A stretch of DNA of 64,000 bases from Streptomyces ferrugineus. Lineage in GTDB: Bacteria > Actinomycetota > Actinomycetes > Streptomycetales > Streptomycetaceae. Where the stretch lies: contig NZ_CP063373.1 of NCBI RefSeq assembly GCF_015160855.1, positions 5,828,001 to 5,892,000 of the forward strand, given 5' to 3'. A program made the translations under genes and the position numbers. Shown piece by piece: positions 1 through 9,690 of this stretch. Within the stretch, counting starts at the first letter, position 1. Each line of letters opens with the position of its first letter. Below the pieces are notes generated by a model, which saw only the letters and a program-made list of their open reading frames with translations, searched no databases and was not told the origin of the DNA.

Positions 1-2
1 TC

Positions 3-551
3 GGCAGCGACGAGGGCGCCGAACTGCTCAAGGCGATACCGCACCGCACCGCCGACCCGGTCACGGAGTCGACCGCCGACGCCGCCGTGGAGGCGGCCCG
101 TGACCGCATGGGCCGTTCGCTGCCCCCGGTCGACCTGCGCACCCTCATGGGGGCGAGCCTGACCGCCGAGCGCTGGGACGACGTCGCCGCCCGCTGTCTG
201 ACCTGCGGCAACTGCACCATGGTCTGCCCGACCTGCTTCTGCACCACCACCGAGGAGGTCACGGACCTCACCGGTGACCACACCGAGCGCTGGCAGCGCT
301 GGGACTCCTGCTTCGACCTGGACTTCTCCTATCTGCACGGCGGACCGGTCCGCTCCTCCCCCCGCAGCCGCTACCGGCAGTGGCTCACCCACAAGCTCTC
401 CACCTGGCACGACCAGTTCGGCACGGCCGGATGCGTCGGCTGCGGACGCTGCATCACCTGGTGCCCGGCCGGCATCGACATCACGGAGGAGGTCGCCGCC
501 CTCGACGCCGAACTCACCGCTCACGCCGAAACCGGAACGGAGTCGGACTGA
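3..551 (+). CDS. [NiFe] hydrogenase FeS (beta-like) subunit, 5'-truncated
   Basis: The frame is open to the first base, so the N-terminus lies outside the window. The visible C-terminal part carries two cysteine-rich clusters, [14 protein letters not shown] and [16 protein letters not shown], typical of a dicluster 4Fe-4S domain. The stop overlaps the next start by one base (TGATG), and flavin, small and large hydrogenase subunits follow, so this is most likely the electron-transfer beta subunit of a group 3b (sulfhydrogenase-like, NADP-linked) enzyme, which passes electrons between the flavin subunit and the catalytic dimer. The role comes from gene order and the FeS motifs; the missing half cannot be judged. 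Confidence 0.85.
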   Translation, partial: GSDEGAELLKAIPHRTADPVTESTADAAVEAARDRMGRSLPPVDLRTLMGASLTAERWDDVAARCLTCGNCTMVCPTCFCTTTEEVTDLTGDHTERWQRWDSCFDLDFSYLHGGPVRSSPRSRYRQWLTHKLSTWHDQFGTAGCVGCGRCITWCPAGIDITEEVAALDAELTAHAETGTESD

Positions 552-1015
552 TGCCTCCCTCGATCGCCCTGCGCATGAACCACGCCCTGCCCGTGGAGCA
601 CCGCGAACGGCTGCTGCGCGTCGGCCGCGAGGTGAGCTTCCCGCAGGGCACCCGGCTGTTCGAGGAGGGCGGGCACGCGAACCGCTTCTGGATCATCCGG
701 GACGGCACGGCCGCCCTCGACATGCATGTGCCCGGCCGCCGGCCGCCGGTCGTCGAGACGCTCGGCGTCGGTGACCTCGTCGGCTGGTCCTGGCTGTACG
801 AGCCGTACGTCTGGCAGTTGGGCGCCGAGACCGTGACGCCGCTGCGGGCCTACGAGTTCGACGCCGTCGCCGTCCGCCTCACCTGCCTGAACGACCCCGA
901 GTTCGGGCGTGCCGTGGAGCACTGGGTCGGCCGGGTGCTGGCGCATCGGCTCAACGCGGCCCGCGCCCGGCTGGTCGACCTGTACGGGATCTACGAGACG
1001 AAGGAAACACGATGA
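551..1015 (+). CDS. Single-domain cyclic-nucleotide-binding-fold protein (copy 1)
   Basis: This 154-residue protein is one Crp/cNMP-type beta-roll with no helix-turn-helix, so it is unlikely to bind DNA alone. ATG at 551 overlaps the upstream stop; in-frame starts further upstream would lie inside the FeS gene. Segments RLFEEGG, RFWIIRDGTAALDM and LVGWSWL recur in two paralogues at 19822 and 37045. The usual phosphate-binding cassette (FGE-AL-RxA) is replaced by GWSW, so binding of cAMP or cGMP is doubtful. It sits between the hydrogenase FeS and flavin genes, which suggests a regulatory or assembly role for the complex. Function is inferred from fold and context only. Confidence 0.8.
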   Translation: MPPSIALRMNHALPVEHRERLLRVGREVSFPQGTRLFEEGGHANRFWIIRDGTAALDMHVPGRRPPVVETLGVGDLVGWSWLYEPYVWQLGAETVTPLRAYEFDAVAVRLTCLNDPEFGRAVEHWVGRVLAHRLNAARARLVDLYGIYETKETR

Positions 1016-1818
1016 CCACCGTGCCGGTCCCCCATCGCGTGGTCGCCCGCCGGACGGAGACCGCGGACACGGTCACGCTGTGCCTGGAACCGGTGGCCGC
1101 GGCGCTGCCCGACTTCGCGCCGGGACAGTTCGCGATGGTGCACTCCTTCGGCCGGGGCGAGATCCCGGTCTCGGTGAGCTCCGTCCAGGCCACGGGCGGC
1201 CTGGCGCACACCGTCCGCTCCGTGGGCGCCGTCTCCGAAGGGCTGTGCGCCACGCGGGTCGGCGATGTCGTCGGGATCCGCGGCCCCTACGGCAACAGCT
1301 GGGAACTGCGGCGGGCGCGCGGCAGTGACGTGCTGATCGTGGCCGGCGGCATCGGCCTCGCCCCGCTGCGGCCGTTGGTCCTCGGCGCGCTGGCCGAGCC
1401 GGAGGCATACCGCCGCGTCAACGTCCTCGTCGGGGCCCGCACCCCGGACGACCTGATCGGCCGCCGGGAGGTGGAGAGCTGGCCCACCGCCTTCACCGGG
1501 ATGACGGTCGACCAGCCCGCTCCCGGCTGGCGCGGGGACGTCGGCGTGGTCACCCAGCTCCTGGGGCGGGCGCTCTTCGACCCCGGCTCCACCTGGGCGT
1601 TCGTCTGCGGGCCCGAGCCCATGATCCGGGCCGCCGCCCGCGAACTCGTCCAGCGCGGTGTCCCGCACGACCGTGTCCGCGTGTCGCTGGAGCGCAACAT
1701 GCGCTGCGCGACGGGGCACTGCGGGCACTGCCAGCTCGGCCCGCTGCTGCTGTGCCAGGCGGGGCCCGTGGTGACCTGGGCGCAGGCCGAACCCCTGCTG
1801 TCGGTAAGGGAGTTGTGA
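1012..1818 (+). CDS. Hydrogenase flavin subunit (FAD/NAD(P)-binding, 2Fe-2S)
   Basis: The 268-residue protein has a ferredoxin-NADP reductase-like layout: an N-terminal FAD barrel (GEIPVSVSS near residue 50), an NAD(P)-binding half ([21 protein letters not shown]) and a C-terminal 2Fe-2S motif, [12 protein letters not shown], then a fourth Cys in LLLCQAG. This is the dihydroorotate dehydrogenase electron-transfer/HydG gamma-subunit family. In group 3b hydrogenases it exchanges electrons with NAD(P)H. It overlaps the preceding gene by 4 bases and is followed one base later by the small subunit, so the operon is tightly coupled. Whether NADH or NADPH is used cannot be read from the sequence. 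Confidence 0.9.
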   Translation: MTTVPVPHRVVARRTETADTVTLCLEPVAAALPDFAPGQFAMVHSFGRGEIPVSVSSVQATGGLAHTVRSVGAVSEGLCATRVGDVVGIRGPYGNSWELRRARGSDVLIVAGGIGLAPLRPLVLGALAEPEAYRRVNVLVGARTPDDLIGRREVESWPTAFTGMTVDQPAPGWRGDVGVVTQLLGRALFDPGSTWAFVCGPEPMIRAAARELVQRGVPHDRVRVSLERNMRCATGHCGHCQLGPLLLCQAGPVVTWAQAEPLLSVREL

Positions 1819-1819
1819 G

Positions 1820-2581
1820 ATGGCCCCCACACTCGCCGTGTTCAAACTGGCCTCCTGCGACGGCTGCCAGCTCACCCTGCTGGACTGTGAGGACGAACTC
1901 CTGGCGCTGACGGGCGTGGTGGAGATCGCCCACTTCCTGGAGGCGACCAGCGCGGTGGCGCCCGGACCGTACGACCTGTCCCTCGTCGAGGGCTCGGTCA
2001 CCACGGCCGAGGACGCCGAGCGGATCCGTGCCATCAGGGCGGCCTCGCGCCACCTGGTGACCATCGGGGCGTGCGCGACCGCCGGGGGCATCCAGGCGCT
2101 GCGGAACTTCGCGGACGTCGACGAGTACCGGCGCGTGGTGTACGCGCACCCCGAGTACGTCGAGACGCTGGCCACGTCCACGCCCGTGTCGGCGCACGTG
2201 GACGTCGACTTCGAGCTACGGGGCTGCCCGATCGACCGGCGTCAGCTCATCGAGGTGATCACCGCCTTCCTCGCCGGCCGCAAGCCGGACATCCCGGACC
2301 ACAGCGTGTGCTTCGAGTGCAAACGGCGCGGCACCGTCTGTGTGACCGTCGCCCACGGCACTCCCTGCCTCGGCCCGGTGACACACGCCGGCTGCGGGGC
2401 GCTGTGCCCGGCGTACCACCGCGGCTGCTTCGGCTGCTTCGGCCCGTCCGGGTCGGTGAACCTGCCCGCGCTGATCCCGCTACTGCGCCGCGACGGGCTC
2501 GACGAGGACGACGTGGAGCGGTTCCTGCACACGTTCAACGCCGCCGCGTTCGAGAAGTTCGAGAAGGAGTTGGAGACGTGA
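1820..2581 (+). CDS. [NiFe] hydrogenase small (delta) subunit
   Basis: The 253-residue protein begins almost directly with the proximal-cluster motif [12 protein letters not shown] and contains GACATAGG and GCPID, characteristic of short group 3 small subunits. A C-terminal Cys-rich part ([25 protein letters not shown]) would bind further 4Fe-4S clusters. There is no twin-arginine signal, so the enzyme is cytoplasmic, unlike respiratory uptake hydrogenases. It conducts electrons from the NiFe site to the flavin and FeS subunits. GTGA overlap with the large-subunit gene indicates coupled translation. Confidence 0.93.
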   Translation: MAPTLAVFKLASCDGCQLTLLDCEDELLALTGVVEIAHFLEATSAVAPGPYDLSLVEGSVTTAEDAERIRAIRAASRHLVTIGACATAGGIQALRNFADVDEYRRVVYAHPEYVETLATSTPVSAHVDVDFELRGCPIDRRQLIEVITAFLAGRKPDIPDHSVCFECKRRGTVCVTVAHGTPCLGPVTHAGCGALCPAYHRGCFGCFGPSGSVNLPALIPLLRRDGLDEDDVERFLHTFNAAAFEKFEKELET

Positions 2582-3909
2582 CGCACCGTGGTTCCCGTCT
2601 GCTGCACGTCGGCTCGCTGTCCCGGGTCGAGGGCGAGGGCGCGCTGCGCCTGCACGTCCACGACGGCACGGTCACCGAGGCGAGGCTGGAGATCTACGAG
2701 CCGCCCCGGTTCTTCGAGGCGTTCCTGCGCGGGCGCTCCCACACGGAACCGCCGGACATCACGGCCCGGGTGTGCGGGATCTGCCCGGTGGCGTACCAGA
2801 TGAGCGCCTGCGCGGCGATCGAGGACGCGTGCGGGGTGACGGTCGACCCGGTGATCGGCGATCTGCGGCGGCTGCTGTACTGCGGCGAGTGGATCGAGAG
2901 CCAGGCGCTGCACATCTATCTGCTGCACGCGCCGGACTTCCTGGGCCGCGCGAGCGCGATCGAGCTGGCCCGCACGCACCGCGCCGAGGTCGAGCGGGGA
3001 CTCAGGCTGAAGAAGGCGGGCAACTCGCTGATGGAGCTGCTCGGCGGGCGGGCCGTGCATCCGGTGAACGTCCGGCTGGGCGGCTTCCACCGCGTGCCGA
3101 CGCGCGACGAACTGCGGCCGGTCGCCGAGGAGTTGAAGCGGGCGCTCGACGACGCGTGGGACACCGTGCGCTGGGTCGCCGGCTTCGAGTTCCCGGATGC
3201 CCGGGTCGAGGCCGATCTGCTGGCGCTGGCCGAGCCGGACACGTACGCCATCGAGAGCGGGACACCGACCGTGCTGCGCGCCGACGGCACCACGGACACC
3301 TTTCCCGTACGGGACTTCACCGAGCGCGTCGCCGAGACGCACGTCCCGCACTCCACGGCACTGCACTCGCGGCTCGACGGGAGGCTCCATCTCACCGGTT
3401 CCCTGGCCCGGTTCGCGATCAGCGGCGCCCGGCTCTCGCCGGTGGCGGTGCAGGCGAGCGTGGCAGCGGGGCTGGGTGATCCGCGCGACGGGGCGGTGTG
3501 CCGCAATCCGTTCCGGTCGATCCTGGTGCGGGCGGTGGAGACGGTGTACGCCGTCGCCGAGGCGCTGCGGATCATCGAGACGTACACCCCGCCCGCGCGC
3601 CCCTACACGGAGGTGCCCCCCGTCGCGGCCCTCGGGCACGGGGCCACCGAGGCGCCCCGCGGGGTGCTCTACCACCGCTACGAACTCGACGCCGACGGGA
3701 TCGTGACCAGCGCGCTGCTGGTGCCGCCGACCGCGCAGAACCAGGGCGCGATCGAGGACGACCTGCGGCGGCTGGCCCAGCGGGCGATCGGCGAGGGCGA
3801 CCCGGACGACAGTGAGCTGACGGCCCTGTGCGAGCGGGCGATCCGCAACCACGACCCGTGCATCTCCTGCTCGACCCACTTCCTCGACCTGACGGTCGTC
3901 CGTACCTGA
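2578..3909 (+). CDS. [NiFe] hydrogenase large (catalytic, alpha) subunit
   Basis: Starting at GTG 2578, which overlaps the small-subunit stop, the product is 443 residues. The NiFe-binding motifs are present: RVCGIC with Cys 66 and 69, and C-terminal DPCISCSTH with Cys 428 and 431. Only nine residues follow the motif His, a short tail that a hydrogenase maturation protease may remove. It catalyses reversible H2 oxidation or proton reduction at the NiFe(CN)2CO centre. Gene order FeS, flavin, small, large matches the group 3b operons of Pyrococcus and of Mycobacterium smegmatis Hyh, the latter known to be DosR-controlled under hypoxia. The group is assigned by gene order and needs phylogeny. 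Confidence 0.93.
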   Translation: MTHRGSRLLHVGSLSRVEGEGALRLHVHDGTVTEARLEIYEPPRFFEAFLRGRSHTEPPDITARVCGICPVAYQMSACAAIEDACGVTVDPVIGDLRRLLYCGEWIESQALHIYLLHAPDFLGRASAIELARTHRAEVERGLRLKKAGNSLMELLGGRAVHPVNVRLGGFHRVPTRDELRPVAEELKRALDDAWDTVRWVAGFEFPDARVEADLLALAEPDTYAIESGTPTVLRADGTTDTFPVRDFTERVAETHVPHSTALHSRLDGRLHLTGSLARFAISGARLSPVAVQASVAAGLGDPRDGAVCRNPFRSILVRAVETVYAVAEALRIIETYTPPARPYTEVPPVAALGHGATEAPRGVLYHRYELDADGIVTSALLVPPTAQNQGAIEDDLRRLAQRAIGEGDPDDSELTALCERAIRNHDPCISCSTHFLDLTVVRT

Positions 3910-3930
3910 CGAGAATCGCGGGAGGTCGTG

Positions 3931-4557
3931 ATGACTGAATCTCCGTACACCGTGAGCGATGTGATGACCCACACCGTCGTCGCCGTCGGCAGCGAGGCGC
4001 CCTTCAAGGAGATCGTCGAGCTGCTCGACCAGTGGAAGGTCAGCGCCGTGCCGGTGCTGGCCGGTGAGGGCAGGGTCATCGGCGTGGTCTCCGAGGCCGA
4101 TCTGCTGCCCAAGGAGGAGTTCCGCAACGCCGACGAGATCAACGGCGGTCTCGTGGAGCGTCGCAAGGCGGCGGCGCTGACCGCGGGCGAGCTGATGACC
4201 ACCCCGGCGGTGACCGTGCACGCGGACGCCTCACTGGCAGAAGCGGCGCGCATCATGGCCCGCAGGCATGTCAAACGGCTTCCGGTCGTGGACGGCGTCG
4301 GCATGCTCCAGGGCATCGTCAGCCGCAGCGATCTGCTGAAGGTGTTCCTGCGTTCCGACGCGGAGATCGCCGACGAGATCCGCAGCCAGGTGATGACCTG
4401 CATGCCAATCACCACCGCGCTGGGTGTCTCGGTCACCGAGGGCGTGGTCACGCTCAGCGGTGCGATGCCCGAGCGCGGGCTCGTGCCGGTGGTGGCCCGG
4501 GCCGTGCGGGCGGTCGAGGGAGTCGTCGACGTCCAGTTGGACATCAGTCACCGGTGA
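3931..4557 (+). CDS. CBS-pair plus BON domain protein (copy 1)
   Basis: The protein has an N-terminal CBS pair ([14 protein letters not shown] near residue 7 and [14 protein letters not shown] near 85) and a C-terminal BON-like segment ending in [16 protein letters not shown] 3931 is preferred over GTG 3928 because GGAGG at 3921-3925 gives normal spacing only to the ATG. CBS pairs bind adenosyl ligands such as AMP or ATP, so this may read energy charge. It follows the hydrogenase large subunit by about 20 bases, probably in the same operon. Paralogues at 8947, 20305 and 36275 share the architecture; the direct partner is unknown. Confidence 0.85.
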   Translation: MTESPYTVSDVMTHTVVAVGSEAPFKEIVELLDQWKVSAVPVLAGEGRVIGVVSEADLLPKEEFRNADEINGGLVERRKAAALTAGELMTTPAVTVHADASLAEAARIMARRHVKRLPVVDGVGMLQGIVSRSDLLKVFLRSDAEIADEIRSQVMTCMPITTALGVSVTEGVVTLSGAMPERGLVPVVARAVRAVEGVVDVQLDISHR

Positions 4558-4573
4558 AGGGGCCGCACGTCCG

Positions 4574-5677
4574 ATGAAGTACCTCGACGAGTACCGCGAT
4601 CCCGTCCTCGCCCGGCGGCTGCTGGACGAGCTGCGGCAGACCGCCACGCGCCCCTGGCGGATCATGGAGGTGTGCGGCGGTCAGACGCACACCCTCGTCC
4701 GCCAGGGCATCGACGAACTGCTGCCGGCCGGGATGCGGATGATCCACGGCCCCGGCTGCCCGGTCTGTGTGACCCCGCTGGAGACCCTGGACCGGGCCAT
4801 GGCCGTCGCCGCCCGGCCCGGTGTGATCCTCACCAGCTTCGGCGACATGCTGCGCGTGCCCGGCACGGACACCGACCTGCTGTCGCTGCGGGCGCGGGGC
4901 GCGGACGTCCGTGTGGTCTACGCCCCGATGGACGCCGTACGCCTGGCCGCCGAGCACCCCGACAGGGAGGTCGTCTTCCTCGCGGTCGGCTTCGAGACGA
5001 CCGCGCCGGCCAACGCGACGGCCGTGCTGCACGCGGCAGGCCTCGGGCTGACGAACTTCTCGATGCTGGTCAGCCATGTCCTGGTGCCGCCCGCGATGAC
5101 CGCGCTGCTCGACGACCCGGACTGCGAGGTGCAGGCGTTCCTGGCGGCCGGGCATGTGTGCGCGGTGATGGGCTGGCGGGAGTACGAGCCGATCGCCGCC
5201 CGCTACCGGGTGCCGATCGTGGTCACCGGGTTCGAGCCGCTGGACCTGCTGGAGGGCATCCTGATGGCCGTACGACAGCTCGAGTCCGGGCGCTGTGAGG
5301 TCGAGAACCAGTACGTACGGGCCGTGCGACGCTACGGCAACACCAAGGCGCAGGACGCGGTCCGCGAGGTGTTCCAGGTGACCGACCGGGCCTGGCGGGG
5401 CATCGGGGCGCTGCCCGACAGCGGTCTGGAACTCGCCCCGCGATACCGGCGGTTCGATGCCGCCCGGCGCTTCGACGTGGCCGGGCTGTGCCCCGTCGAG
5501 GACCCCGAGTGCATCGCCGGCGCCGTCCTCACCGGGGCCAGACTGCCCACCGACTGCTCGGCGTACGGCACCCGCTGCACGCCTCGCCACCCCCTCGGCG
5601 CGCCCATGGTGTCGTCCGAGGGCACCTGCGCCGCCTTCCACGCGGCCGGACGCACTCCCGCGAGGAGGACGGCATGA
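4574..5677 (+). CDS. hypD: Hydrogenase maturation factor HypD
   Basis: ATG 4574 gives 367 residues, the usual HypD size, beginning MKYLDEYRD. Signature motifs are visible: [22 protein letters not shown], and C-terminal cysteines ([21 protein letters not shown]) that hold the 4Fe-4S cluster. HypD is the scaffold on which, with HypC, Fe(CN)2CO is built before insertion in the large subunit. It overlaps hypE by four bases (ATGA). HypA, B, C and F are not in the window and are presumably upstream or elsewhere. Confidence 0.96.
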   Translation: MKYLDEYRDPVLARRLLDELRQTATRPWRIMEVCGGQTHTLVRQGIDELLPAGMRMIHGPGCPVCVTPLETLDRAMAVAARPGVILTSFGDMLRVPGTDTDLLSLRARGADVRVVYAPMDAVRLAAEHPDREVVFLAVGFETTAPANATAVLHAAGLGLTNFSMLVSHVLVPPAMTALLDDPDCEVQAFLAAGHVCAVMGWREYEPIAARYRVPIVVTGFEPLDLLEGILMAVRQLESGRCEVENQYVRAVRRYGNTKAQDAVREVFQVTDRAWRGIGALPDSGLELAPRYRRFDAARRFDVAGLCPVEDPECIAGAVLTGARLPTDCSAYGTRCTPRHPLGAPMVSSEGTCAAFHAAGRTPARRTA

Positions 5678-6708
5678 CCATCCAGTGCCCCACCCCCCAC
5701 CACGACGACGAGGTCGTCCTGCTCGGCCACGGAGCCGGCGGGCGCCTCACCGCGGAGCTGCTGGACCGGCTGATCCTGCCCGCCCTCGACGGCGGCCCGG
5801 GCCCCATGGAGGACGCTGCGCTGCTGCCCGGGTACCGGGAACTGGTGATCAGCACCGACAGTTTCGTGGTCAGTCCGCTGTTCTTCCCCGGCGGGGACAT
5901 CGGCTCGCTCGCCGTCCACGGCACGGTCAACGACCTCGCGATGCGGGGGGCGTGGCCGCTCGCGCTGTCCGTCTCCCTGATCGTGGAGGAGGGGCTGCCG
6001 CTGGCCGAACTGCGGGCGGTCCTTTCCTCGTTGGGGAAGGCCGCCCAGGACGCGGGGGTGCCCGTGGTCACCGGGGACACCAAGGTCGTGGGCCGTGGTG
6101 CCGCCGACCGGCTGTTCATCAACACCACCGGCATCGGGCAGCGGCACGGCTCACTGCATCCGTCCGCCGCGCTGGCCCGCCCGGGCGACGCGGTCCTGCT
6201 GTCCGGGCCGGTCGGGCTGCACGGCACGACCGTGCTCAGTACCCGTGAGGGCCTCGGCTTCGAGGGCGACATCGCCTCCGACACCCGGCCGCTGCACCGA
6301 CTGGTGGGCACCCTGGCACCGCTCGGTGCCGACGTCCATGTGCTGCGTGACCCGACGCGCGGCGGGCTCGCGGCGGCCCTCAACGAGATCGCCCGTGACT
6401 CGTCCGTCGCCGTCGAGATCGAGGAGAGCGCGGTGCCGGTGCCCGGGGCGGTCGCCTCGGCCTGCGATCTGCTCGGTCTCGACCCGCTGGTCGTCGCCAA
6501 CGAGGGCTGTCTGGTCGCCTTCGTCTCGGCCGACGCGGCGGAGGGCGCCCTGCGCGCGATGCGTTCGGTGGCCGAGGGCGCGGGGGCGGTGCGGATCGGT
6601 GAGGTGCTGCCGGACGGGCCGGCGGGGCGGGTGACGCTGCGCACCCTGGTCGGTGCCCGGCGGATCGTGGAGATGCCGCTCGGGGAGCAGCTGCCGCGCA
6701 TCTGCTGA
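5674..6708 (+). CDS. hypE: Hydrogenase maturation factor HypE
   Basis: The 344-residue AIRS/PurM-like protein starts at ATG 5674 inside the end of hypD. It shows the N-terminal [26 protein letters not shown] and, decisively, the C-terminal PRIC: the terminal Cys receives the carbamoyl group from HypF and is dehydrated with ATP to thiocyanate, the CN donor for the NiFe centre. It is the last gene of the hydrogenase operon visible here; a GC hairpin follows 46 bases after the stop. Confidence 0.96.
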   Translation: MTIQCPTPHHDDEVVLLGHGAGGRLTAELLDRLILPALDGGPGPMEDAALLPGYRELVISTDSFVVSPLFFPGGDIGSLAVHGTVNDLAMRGAWPLALSVSLIVEEGLPLAELRAVLSSLGKAAQDAGVPVVTGDTKVVGRGAADRLFINTTGIGQRHGSLHPSAALARPGDAVLLSGPVGLHGTTVLSTREGLGFEGDIASDTRPLHRLVGTLAPLGADVHVLRDPTRGGLAAALNEIARDSSVAVEIEESAVPVPGAVASACDLLGLDPLVVANEGCLVAFVSADAAEGALRAMRSVAEGAGAVRIGEVLPDGPAGRVTLRTLVGARRIVEMPLGEQLPRIC

Positions 6709-6754
6709 GGGGGCGGCCGCACGCGAGCACCCGCGCACCCGGTCTTCTCCTCCC

Positions 6755-6772
6755 GGACGCGCGGGCGCGTCC
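6755..6772. terminator. Hairpin between convergent hypE and Rv1733c-like gene
   Basis: An 8-bp perfect inverted repeat, GGACGCGC/GCGCGTCC with a 2-base centre, lies between two converging genes. No T-run follows, as usual in Streptomyces. It could stop transcription from both sides. Confidence 0.55.
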
Positions 6773-6784
6773 TGCCGCGTCCTG

Positions 6785-7360
6785 TCAGCCGGCCTTCCGC
6801 CGCCACCGGGGACCGACCTCGGCCCACTCCGTCTCCCATTGTCGCAGCCGCTGCCGCTCCAGCCGGGCGATCGCGGCCCAGCCGGCGAGGACCGGCAGCG
6901 CGCCGGCGCCCACCGCGGCCGCCGTGCCCAGCACCGCGCCCTGGAGTTCGGCCTGGTCATGGCTCGGGGGCGCGGGCGCGAGGCGCCCCTTGTCGTTCAG
7001 CCACACCCTCGTCCTCTCGCCTGCCACGCCGCCGGGCTCGACGCGGGCCAGTCCCGTCCCGACGGTGCCGTCCGCGGCGGTCCAGCGGACCACGGCCCAG
7101 GCGCGGGCGCTGTCGGCGCCCTCGGTGGCGGACGTGGACGGCTCCGCGTCCTCGGTCAGCACCGCCGTGACGGGGTGCCGCTGCACGCGCAGGCCGTTCA
7201 TGTCGCGTTCGACGGCGTGCGCGGTCAGGACGCCCGTGACGACGGCGACCAGGAGGGCCGACGTCGAGGTCAGGAGGATCAGCCAGGCCTCCGTCAGATG
7301 GCTGCGGCGCCTGAGGGGGTTGCGCCTCAGGCGCCGGCACAGCCGCCCGGTCCGGGTCAT
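6785..7360 (-). CDS. Rv1733c-like two-TM membrane protein (copy 1)
   Basis: This 191-residue protein has a basic N-terminus, a first membrane helix around residues 25-48 (LILLTSTSALLVAVVTGVL), an extracytoplasmic domain with VVRWTAADGTVGTG and VWLNDKG, a second helix near 140-165, and a basic tail (RQWETEWAEVGPRW). This layout matches the Rv1733c family, a DosR-regulon antigen of M. tuberculosis with unknown biochemical role. It starts about five bases after the nitroreductase stop, so the two are probably one transcript. A second copy of identical length lies at 52640, again beside a nitroreductase. Confidence 0.8.
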   Translation of the reverse strand: MTRTGRLCRRLRRNPLRRRSHLTEAWLILLTSTSALLVAVVTGVLTAHAVERDMNGLRVQRHPVTAVLTEDAEPSTSATEGADSARAWAVVRWTAADGTVGTGLARVEPGGVAGERTRVWLNDKGRLAPAPPSHDQAELQGAVLGTAAAVGAGALPVLAGWAAIARLERQRLRQWETEWAEVGPRWRRKAG

Positions 7361-7365
7361 CGCCG

Positions 7366-8373
7366 TCACCGGTTTGGCAGGCCGTCGCGGATCAGCACCT
7401 CGGCGGGCGGGCGGCGGGAGGTGCGCCATGTGCGGGTCGTGCGGCCGAGGCGCAGGACCACCTGCGGGAACCGGCCGCCGACGAGGTGTGTGCGCAACTG
7501 CGCCCGCAACACGGGCAGTTCGAGGGGCTGGGTGTGGAAGGCCGCCGCGACGTGGTGGGCGGTCGCGTGGAGGAGGACCCGCTGGAGCGCCTGGCCCGAG
7601 CGGAGCCAGTCGGTGCGGCTGTCGCCGGGGGTGGACAGCACGGCGACGGTCCCGGTGCGTCCGATCCAGCGGCGGCTCGGGCGAACCCAGTACGGGGCGA
7701 GCCCGAGATAGTCCCGGCCGGCGAGCAGGATGGCGTCCGGGTGGTGGCGGCAGGCCTCGACGGGCACTCCCCGCGGTCCGGCGTGCCGGCGGATTTCGGC
7801 GGCGTGGCGCGGATCCGCGCGGTGCAGGTCCTCGGCGGTGCGCACCAGGTCCGCGAGCAGCCGGAGCTTCTCCGGCTCGTCGATGACCAACAGCTCGGCG
7901 CCCTCGGCGCGGGCGTGCTCGCGCAGTTCGTCGAGGAGGGTGTCCGGCACGGGTTCGGGGCCGAAGGGCCCGCGGTGGGTGTGCCGGTGGGGCATCGCGC
8001 CGGCCATCATGGTCTCCTCCGGCGTGGCCGGGGCGTGGGCCGCGTAGGCCACGTGCGCCAGATGGCTGGAGTTCCCGGTCGGCAGCAGTTCGACGGCGGG
8101 CTGGAAGCCCAACTGGCGTACCGCGATACGCACGTTGAACAGGGCGGCCCCGCAGGCGATGACCGCCTCCCGGCCACCGGGGTCGGTCAGGAGCATCCGC
8201 CGCCCCCCGTGGAGGTAGACCTCGAATCCGTGGTCGCGCCCCTCCTCGGCGAAGAGCCACGGCTGGCAGTTGTGCGGTGAGGGTGCCAGGGAGGCGGCGC
8301 GGGCCAGGTGGAGAGCGGCGTGACCGTGGCCCACGCGGGCGGCGTGGCCGGGGATCTCGTACGACACAGACAT
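7366..8373 (-). CDS. Acg-family nitroreductase-like flavoprotein (copy 1)
   Basis: The 335-residue protein begins with a helix containing AASLAPSPHNCQPWLF, the FMN-contacting motif of Acg/Rv3131/Rv2032-type nitroreductases, and has the split nitroreductase fold (HRGPFGPEPVPD near 205, RSGQALQRVLLHATAHH near 270). In mycobacteria such proteins are hallmark DosR-regulon members proposed to bind or hoard FMN rather than reduce nitro compounds. It lies just upstream of the Rv1733c-like gene. Substrate unknown. Confidence 0.88.
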   Translation of the reverse strand: MSVSYEIPGHAARVGHGHAALHLARAASLAPSPHNCQPWLFAEEGRDHGFEVYLHGGRRMLLTDPGGREAVIACGAALFNVRIAVRQLGFQPAVELLPTGNSSHLAHVAYAAHAPATPEETMMAGAMPHRHTHRGPFGPEPVPDTLLDELREHARAEGAELLVIDEPEKLRLLADLVRTAEDLHRADPRHAAEIRRHAGPRGVPVEACRHHPDAILLAGRDYLGLAPYWVRPSRRWIGRTGTVAVLSTPGDSRTDWLRSGQALQRVLLHATAHHVAAAFHTQPLELPVLRAQLRTHLVGGRFPQVVLRLGRTTRTWRTSRRPPAEVLIRDGLPNR

Positions 8374-8418
8374 GGTGCTGCCACCCTTCGTGGACGTTCC
8401 TGACCCGCGTTGCCGTGC

Positions 8419-8922
8419 TCAGGCCGTGGTGACCAGTGCGTGGGCGACGCCGCGCGACCAGTCCTCGATCCGGTCGAAGTCCCGGTAGTCGCCGCCCTTT
8501 CCGTTCTTGATGATCATCCGCGCGACCCATCCCTTGGCGCCCTCCTCCAGGCAGCCGCCGAAGGTGACGTGCCCCTTCGCACCGAGCCGGGTCATGGCCC
8601 GCTGCAGGCCGGGCACGGGCGGGATGTCCCGCTCGGAGGCCGAGGGGTCCAGCGGGCCGCTGCTGAACAGCCACAGCGGGCGTCCCGCCAGCTCGCGGCC
8701 GTGCCGCCTGAGGAACCGGCGGGAGTCCTTGTGCCAGCGTCCGGCGTACAGTCCGCCGCCGACGACGACGGCGTCGTACGCGTCCACGTGGGCGACGGAA
8801 CGGGCCGGCAGGGCCTCGGCGGTGAGGCCCTCCTTGCGCAGGACCTCGGCCACCGCCTCGGCGATCTGGGCGGTCGATCCGTTGGTCGTCCCATAGGCGA
8901 CCAGCACTTTGGTGGCAGTCAT
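8419..8922 (-). CDS. Flavodoxin-domain protein
   Basis: The 167-residue protein starts MTATKVLVAYGTTNGSTAQIAEAV, a classical flavodoxin FMN phosphate loop (T-x-N-G-S-T), and continues with VVVGGGLYAGRWHKDSRRFLRRH and LWLFSSGPLD. It belongs to the long-chain flavodoxin or HemG-like group. It could serve as an electron carrier for the ferredoxin-linked enzymes of this island or act as a protoporphyrinogen oxidase; the sequence does not decide. It is separated from neighbours by 24-45 bases, consistent with a polycistron. Compare the internally deleted relative at 35428. Confidence 0.85.
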   Translation of the reverse strand: MTATKVLVAYGTTNGSTAQIAEAVAEVLRKEGLTAEALPARSVAHVDAYDAVVVGGGLYAGRWHKDSRRFLRRHGRELAGRPLWLFSSGPLDPSASERDIPPVPGLQRAMTRLGAKGHVTFGGCLEEGAKGWVARMIIKNGKGGDYRDFDRIEDWSRGVAHALVTTA

Positions 8923-8946
8923 GGTGCTCCGCCTCCTTTCAGCACA

Positions 8947-9678
8947 TCACAGCTTGCGCAGCCACTCGTCGGCGACGCCGTGCAGTGCCGGCGCGTCGGG
9001 CCGGACATGCGAGTCGTCCAGCCGGTGGGTGAGCTTGTCGACGACCGCGACCACGCCGTCGATCTGTCGGGTCATGGACAGGGCGATCTCCGTCTCGCTC
9101 TTGCGCTCCATCTGGCCGAGCAGCGTGACCACGCCCTCCGTGACGGAGACGGCGATGCTGCGCGGCGGCAGCCACAGGGCCCGGACCAGGACCTCGTCGA
9201 CGACCTCGGCGCGGATGGCCTCGTCCGGCCGGAGGAAGACCTGGAGCAGGTCGCGGCGGGTGACGATCCCCACCAGCCGCTGCTCCTCGTCGAGGACGGG
9301 CAGCCGTTCCACGTGGTGCTTCGCCATGGTGCGGGCGGCCTCGACGATGGTGTCGTCGGCGTGCACCGTGACGGCCGGCTCGGTCATGAGCTGGCCGGCC
9401 GTACGGGCCCGGACCTTCACGGCCCGCTCCCGGCCGGTGCGGGTCAGCCGGTCGAAGCGGAAGCGCTTCTTGGGCTCGTACGGGTCGGGAGTCTCGGCCT
9501 GCCGGACCATCAGGTCGGTCTCGGAGATGACGCCGATGACCCTCTCGTCCTCGTCGACGACCGGCAGTCCGCTGATGCGGTGGTCACCGAGCAGCCGGGC
9601 GACCTCCTTGAACGGGGTGCCGTACGCGGCGCGGACGACCTCCGTGGTCATCACGGAGCCGACCTTGTTGTGCTTCAT
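8947..9678 (-). CDS. CBS-pair plus BON domain protein (copy 2)
   Basis: The 243-residue protein has CBS motifs VGSVMTTEVVRAAYGTPFKEV (start) and [19 protein letters not shown] (near 115), then a BON segment [18 protein letters not shown] and VDGVVAVVDKLTHRLDD. It is longer than copies 1 and 3 because of an insert between the CBS motifs. Unlike the other three CBS-BON genes it has no cNMP-fold gene beside it; instead it follows the GNAT/acyl-CoA synthetase by 12 bases. Proposed role: adenylate-sensing regulator. Confidence 0.85.
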   Translation of the reverse strand: MKHNKVGSVMTTEVVRAAYGTPFKEVARLLGDHRISGLPVVDEDERVIGVISETDLMVRQAETPDPYEPKKRFRFDRLTRTGRERAVKVRARTAGQLMTEPAVTVHADDTIVEAARTMAKHHVERLPVLDEEQRLVGIVTRRDLLQVFLRPDEAIRAEVVDEVLVRALWLPPRSIAVSVTEGVVTLLGQMERKSETEIALSMTRQIDGVVAVVDKLTHRLDDSHVRPDAPALHGVADEWLRKL

Positions 9679-9690
9679 GGCTGTTCCTCC

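Noticed and set aside
2242..4221. Long antisense open frame across the hydrogenase genes
   Set aside because: It is the mirror of strongly supported genes; its Arg/Gly/His-rich composition and lack of motifs mark it as a high-GC shadow.
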